From assembly GCA_025890175.1 (NCBI GenBank), contig JANPYM010000001.1, forward strand, positions 1,404,999 to 1,468,998: 64,000 bases of DNA, given 5' to 3'. A program made the position numbers and the translations under genes. Shown here in pieces: positions 58,698 to 64,000 of this stretch (its first letter is position 1; every line of letters begins with the position of its first letter). Below the pieces are notes generated by a model. It did not search any database. It was given only the letters and a program-made list of their open reading frames with translations, and had not been told where the DNA came from. This DNA is from Ciborinia camelliae (taxonomy: Eukaryota > Ascomycota > Leotiomycetes > Helotiales > Sclerotiniaceae).

Positions 58698-61600
58698 ATG
58701 TCTCTTTGGACAAAACCCGCAGTTCCAGATGCCCCTCCTCCAAAGGATGTAGTCGATGTGGCAGACACTGGTCTTGCAGATGTAGGTCTGCCTTCATCTG
58801 TTCCAGTCTCTCAACCACCTACTAGTGTTCCTATGGCACGTCCTCCGCTTGTGCGAAACCAACCTCAACCTCCCCCACCACATCAACCCCCTCCACCACC
58901 TTCAACACAACAGATGGTCGGCAATCCAAACGATTCGCTCTCCTTAACGCAACTGAAAAGACTCGTTACCGATTTCCCAAAGGTCGATCCTACGTCATAT
59001 ACTTTTACCTATGGCGACACAGCATCATATGAAGAGGAGGTGGATGAATGGTTCTCGTACAATGACGCGGAATTCAAAAGATTACATAGAGCAAAAAATA
59101 CATTTCAGAGAAGATGGAAGAAGTGTTCAGAGAAAACTTGGGTCGAAGCCGATCGAGAGGAACGATTGAAGTTTGTCAAGAAAGAAGTTCAGGGCCTGCA
59201 TGCTAGCGATCTGCGAAGGAGATGCAAGAGCTTACAGACTTTATTACATATTATACTGGGTATTTGGGATGAGACTGCAGGAAAGATGGAAGAGTTGGAA
59301 ACGATTCAATCAAGTGAAACAAAAGGAAGAACGAAAGCGGTACCCTCTCAAGTCGAAAGTATGAAGATGAGTGTATCACTTCTTGCAGAGAGTGGTGGAA
59401 TCGAAATGGTTTACGAAGTCATGCAAACCGCTTTCAAACATTTATGGTAAGGATGGGCATATGATGAGTGAAATTTGGCTGACTGTATTTAAGGGATGAC
59501 GAATTTAGAGAAACAAACATAAAGGAAGATGATATACCATTTGTACAGGATGAGCTGGATAATGTCATGACAATTTTTTATTTGACGATAGAAGGTGTTC
59601 GTTGTCATGCGGAATCTTTAGATCTTGCTAGGAAAAAGCTGCGTAAGTATATTTCCAAATGCAATGACCTTCAGATGCTGATAATTGAAATCATAGTGGA
59701 CTTGGAGCCAAATATTGTCAATTATTTGTTGACGATTACTGGAAAGTTACGATGGGATGAAGCCAACGAATTACCCCAGACACGAGTCAGTATTCCGAAT
59801 ATCAAAAGGCCTATTAGCTTATTTCCATATTCACAGATCTTTCTTCTCTTCTGGAAATCCATATTATTAGTATTTGGAGGGACCAAGGAAATCGACAAAG
59901 TCAAAAGAGCGACCGATGAACTGGCCAACTCCGGTGGTGAGAAGATAATTACTGCCTCACCTCTTGATTACCATATTTTTCGTCAAGAAATCACCTCAAA
60001 GTATCCTGCATATATACCCCCAGAACCTTTAATACCCCTAGAGCCCGATAATAATTCCATACTACCACCATTACCAAATCGACCAAGTCGAGCCAGCACA
60101 ACTGGTATTTTGAACCCTCCAACAAATGTTAATAATAGCGGAGCTTCGATCCTTCATCAACCAGTACACATTGCTACACCTGCCCCATCACCACCTCCGT
60201 CACCACCAGTTGGAGGCAAAGCAGGTAAGAAGCAGAACTACCAAACAAATCAAAACTTCCCATTCATGTATCCCCCGCTTGATAGTACTAGCAATAGTGC
60301 TGGGGGAAAAGGCACTGCAGGACTGCAAGATCTACTTGTTGGTCGAAAATGGGAAGGAAGTGATATTCCTAAATCAATATTAGAAGCCGGTGAACTATTC
60401 GCAGGTAGAATGCGAATGACCAGAGCAATGCGTCAATTATGGGACGAGCGAGAACGTTTCTTGAGATTCGAACGTGGATGGGATGACAGAGACGATGAGG
60501 ATATTGAAGAGCTTGATCTCGACCACATTTTGGCTGATGGACTCAAATCTCCAAAGTCAAAACCATCAAAACTAGAAGTTGATTACGGACCACGACTAGA
60601 TATCAGTGATGAGGTGAAAAGGAAATTGGACTTGATAGAATCCTTTTATGTGAGCTTCCCGAATTCTTCATCTTATCTTCCAATCTAATATCTTGATAGC
60701 AATATTCTATTCCACATTTACAATCCCTCGTTATTGTCCTCATCAAGGCTTTGTTGGCAAATGTTACGAGTTTGATGAATCAGCCAATGAATGCTCAACC
60801 GCAGAGCGGCATTCTCATTAGTGCAAGACCTAATGGTGCCCGAGGGCCAACTCAAGCCCAAGATCCCGCCAGTGTACCACTACCAAATCCAATTGATCTT
60901 GCAGACCTCACGGTAGATGAAATTGAGGCAATGAGATTCAGGGAAATTACTTCAAAGGCAGTATCCGGAATTATTCTCATCGTCTTAAAATGGCTTAAAG
61001 TTTCTCGTAGGTCCTCATAATTCTTCACATGTTGTCTCACATGCTAACTTGGTAGATATTCTCAAATTCGAATACTTCACACAACTCCTACTCGATTCCA
61101 ATTATCTTCCTTTGGTTCTTAAAATGTTCGCCCATCAAGAGATAGATAGACTCGTGGAAAGTAGAATAGATCGCGAAGACTTGGGGTTAGTATCGTCTTG
61201 GTAAAGAGGTTCATGGGCTAACAATTTTCAGCTTCTTCGCATTTTGCAACGGCAACAGTAAACATGCTTTGGTCACCGCTGAAGAAGGAAGTGAAGACGA
61301 TGCAGCCCCACCACCTATCAAACTACAGCGGGAAAACACCACAAAGGATGCCAACGATCAACTTCCAGCACTAGCTTTCCAAGAAGGCCAGCATGCCGCT
61401 CGTCGAGATACAGAAGTTGATGAAGTTGGGTTCCCAACTACTGAGGCTAATTCAGAACCGATCACTGAATTTTCCTGGCGCAATTTTTTCTCATCTATCA
61501 ACTTCCTTCGCATCATGCAAAAGATTTGTAAGAACAAAGCTCATCGAAATTTACTTCTCGTTCAATATAAATCCTCCAATATTCTCAAAAAGTCTTTCAA

Positions 61601-62003
61601 AATTCCCCAACCCGAACTCCGTCTTTATACTCTGAAATTATTCAAAAATCAAGTTCCGTACTGTGGACGTAAATGGAGGCAAGGAAATATGAGGGTCATC
61701 ACAGCAGTATACCTACACTGCAGACCCGAATTAAGAGATGATTGGTTGGCAGGCAGTGATGTAGATGCTGAAGTTGAAGAAGCATTACCCTTAGAACAGG
61801 CGTTAAGAGCTCTAACGCATTGGTTCAATCTAAGGAGGTATCCGGAAAGAATGGGTGCGGATACAAAGTTATTGGAAGAAGAACACGACTTTTTTACTAG
61901 AGAGTTGGAGGGGATGGAGATTGGATTAGAGGAGATGGGTATGGGAAATGGAGAGGAAAGTATGGATGGTAGTGTGTGGGGAGATGGGAGTAGTGGATGG
62001 TGA
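58698..62003 (+). CDS. far11: Far11/STRIP-like subunit of the STRIPAK complex (HAM-2/PRO22 type)
   Basis: Seven exons: 58698-59446, 59494-59642, 59697-59785, 59837-60649, 60700-61006, 61056-61185 and 61232-62003, 1002 aa, every phase consistent. After a Pro-rich N-terminus (PPPPHQPPPPPSTQQ), the N1221-type domain (PF07923) starts at VDEWFSYNDAEFKRL and includes DELDNVMTIFYLTIEGVR and FLLFWKSILLVFGGTKEIDK. A Pro/Ser linker precedes the C-terminal DUF3402-type region (PF11882) with GELFAGRMRMTRAMRQLWDE, LKFEYFTQLLLDSNYLPLVL, FFSSINFLRIMQKI and RNLLLVQYKSSNILKKSFKI. In Neurospora and Sordaria the orthologues act with striatin and PP2A in cell fusion and sexual development. Intron 3 (59786-59836) uses an unusual GTCAGT donor and is a multiple of three without stops, so retention would add 17 residues. 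Confidence 0.93.
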
Positions 62004-64000
62004 GAAAGTTGGGTGAAGTGGATGAGGATTAAGGGTTTATATAATCATGATATTGAGATGAGGTATACATAATCTATAATTATGCGATGAATGATGAGAG
62101 ATGATGATTCTTCCCAGTCGCCTAATCATCCTCAATTCTGGATGCAGTTAATTAATTAATGTCTAGGTACTATCAACTATTGCATTCCTCAATATATATC
62201 TAAAACGAACTCATGTTCACCTAGAAACTAGAGGGACTTTTTACAGCCACTTTGGTTACTAATTAGTCATATACGCCGTTTCATTCCTCGTCTTACCAAT
62301 AATATTACCTCTCTCTTGCATGTCGGTAATATATATTAATCAAAAATAGATTAGCAGTTTCTTTATTATATTAACATCTTATTAGCATTTCATTCCTTTC
62401 TGTTATTTGTTTGATTATACCTAGTTATAGATTGTTCGGAAAGTCTTGTTATTGCTGGGAAGATGCTGACCGTATCTTGGTACATTGAAGGGGTCCTATA
62501 TAAATATATGTAATTATTGATTACTTTATATTGAGGATACCCCATCTTCTCTCCACAAAGTGATGCATCAACACGAGGTTTCGGATTCGAAAATATATCC
62601 AGTAGATCTTACTGTACGGAGTGCTTTTCATAGGTGGGGGGTTGGGAGTCTGGGGACTCTGGGAGAGTTTGCTTGCGTGTTGGTAATATATATATTTATT
62701 TTTATTTTTTTATATGGTTTTGGATGGGTATCTTTCCTCTTTCATAAACAAATAACGGGCGAGTTTGCCGTCCGCATATACTTTATGGAAAAATATTCGG
62801 GCGCAGCGCGTGCTATGCACTTCTTTCCTTTCTCGTATAATGGTATGTTTATCGTGAAGTTTGTGCTCTCTTGTCATATACCTATCTATAGATGTGTTTG
62901 AGATGGAGGTGCGGGTTTTCTTCATTGTCGGTATTATATTTTCGGGAAGATTGTTAGGGAGATGGAGATCTTTCCTTTCTAGAATAATGTCCTGTCTCTT
63001 GTGTAGGTTTTTGGGAGGCTGGAAGGGGCGTTTTGTTGCATGTCGATGGGTATTCTCTGGGCTGGTGAATTCTGTTGTTCGATTTGGAGATACTTGGGTT
63101 TTGATCAGTGCGGGTTTTGTTGCTTGTCTGTAATATATATTGTTGGTTTGATGTTATCCGGGTATTTCCTTTGGTATTCGTTTTCCGTGGCTTACTTAGG
63201 GGTTGGGTGTATTGAGTTGAGGGGTGAGACAGTGGGAAATGAGGGTTTGTTGCATGTCTGTAATATATATTGTCGGTTGAGTGCTATGGATGTATTTCCT
63301 TTTCTATTTCATGGGGGACGGTTCCCTTGTAAGAGTGTTTTAGGAAGGAGGGGTATAGCAATCGAACTTGCGGGAAGGTGGAGTTGTTCCATGTCATGAA
63401 TATTCTCTGATGTCATCTAGCCCGTTAATGTACGTGACTATATGTGTATACTTTATATCAGACTTTTGTTGCATGATAGCAATATGTATCATTATAATAT
63501 CAGATAAAGATTGATCTCTTCCCGGATTTTGTGGCATATCAGCAATCTATATTTCTGAATTCCTGATATGGAACTACTTTATTTTCAGCATGGTCTTCTC
63601 TAAGATGTTTTGTTGCATGTCGAACAAAGTTCTCTGGGGAATTGGGACAATGGCTGGCCATGCTAGTTCGTATATGAAGTTTTGTTGCCCGTCTGTAATA
63701 TATATTGATATAAATTTATCTTCTAATTCATGTCAGATCATATATATCGAGGTTTCAGGTTTTGTTGCATGCCGCACTATACATATGATGCAGAAATATA
63801 TGCAGCTTTTCAGTTACTTCACAGAGGTCCTGCGCTCTTGAACAAGAGACAACAAGAGATGGGGAACATATCGATTATTGAACGTAACTTCGGATAATAA
63901 CTTCGGACAATAAAATATGACGTGCAACAAATCTATATCATGTTTCCTACTCTAACTTGTTATGGGATGGTATCAGATCTTGATCGTGACTATGGATCTA
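62004..64000. other. Gene-free region to window end
   Basis: No supported gene. Most of it is the degenerate repeat array listed separately (62300-63790). Frames such as 62560-62901 and 63040-63399 are readings of the GT-rich repeats. Confidence 0.6.
62300..63790. repeat. Degenerate tandem/interspersed repeat with core GTTGCATGTCNGTAATATAT
   Basis: A core word of about 25-30 nt recurs at roughly 62314, 62667, 63033, 63115, 63244, 63460, 63527, 63607, 63679 and 63757, all in the same orientation. Many late copies are spaced 67-88 nt apart. Variants share TTTTGTTGCATGTC followed by either GTAATATATATTG or a TTCTCTGGG end. It looks like a decayed minisatellite or satellite-like family rather than coding DNA. 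Confidence 0.65.

Overview
The window is nuclear DNA of a filamentous ascomycete. Genes carry short introns (about 50-110 nt) with GTAAGT/GTATGT donors, CTAAC/CTGAC branch sites and YAG acceptors. Intergenic DNA is full of TACCTAGGTA-type repeats, and one flank is an extremely AT-rich block of the kind left by repeat-induced point mutation (RIP). Gene style and proteins (SSD1, GLE1, a STRIPAK Far11/HAM-2 protein, secreted PEBP-like and thaumatin-like proteins) suggest a leotiomycete, possibly Sclerotiniaceae such as Botrytis. The genus is inferred, not proven.

Layout. 1-3.5 kb is an AT-rich gene-free block ending at microsatellites. 4.8-24 kb holds conserved genes: a ferritin-like secreted protein (-), SSD1 (-, 1394 aa, four exons), GLE1 (+), a small unknown protein with a Thr-Ser repeat (+), and an NADP-type zinc alcohol dehydrogenase (+). 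24.8-38.3 kb is an accessory cluster of unrecognised genes: a zinc-knuckle protein, a coiled-coil protein, and four mutually similar proteins on both strands. These four share a variable N-terminal region, a proline-rich linker and a C-terminal pair of related motifs, each motif on its own exon after a phase-0 intron. One copy has a decayed AT-rich 3' end and another has a broken or differently spliced 5' part. 40.3-50.2 kb holds a 2EXR protein, an intron-containing tRNA-Asn(GTT), a secreted PEBP-like protein, a divergent pair for DNA alkylation repair (a small O6-alkylguanine methyltransferase and an Ada-type methylphosphotriester sensor/AraC regulator) and a thaumatin-like protein. 50.2-55.7 kb is gene-poor. 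55.7-62 kb holds a membrane-anchored pepsin-like protein without the usual first catalytic motif, and the seven-exon Far11/HAM-2 gene. 62-64 kb is a degenerate tandem-repeat region.

What stands out. The strongest candidate for something undescribed is the 26.6-38.3 kb multigene family, together with a strongly strand-biased enrichment of the hexamer CTGGYA on the sense strand of genes in that cluster. The AdaA/MGMT-like divergent pair is a compact adaptive-response module in a eukaryote, and its sensor carries an acidic tail that looks like a eukaryotic activation domain. Exon structures were assembled by hand from splice signals and reading-frame phase. Every multi-exon model with given exon coordinates closes to a multiple of three, but none has been checked against transcripts.
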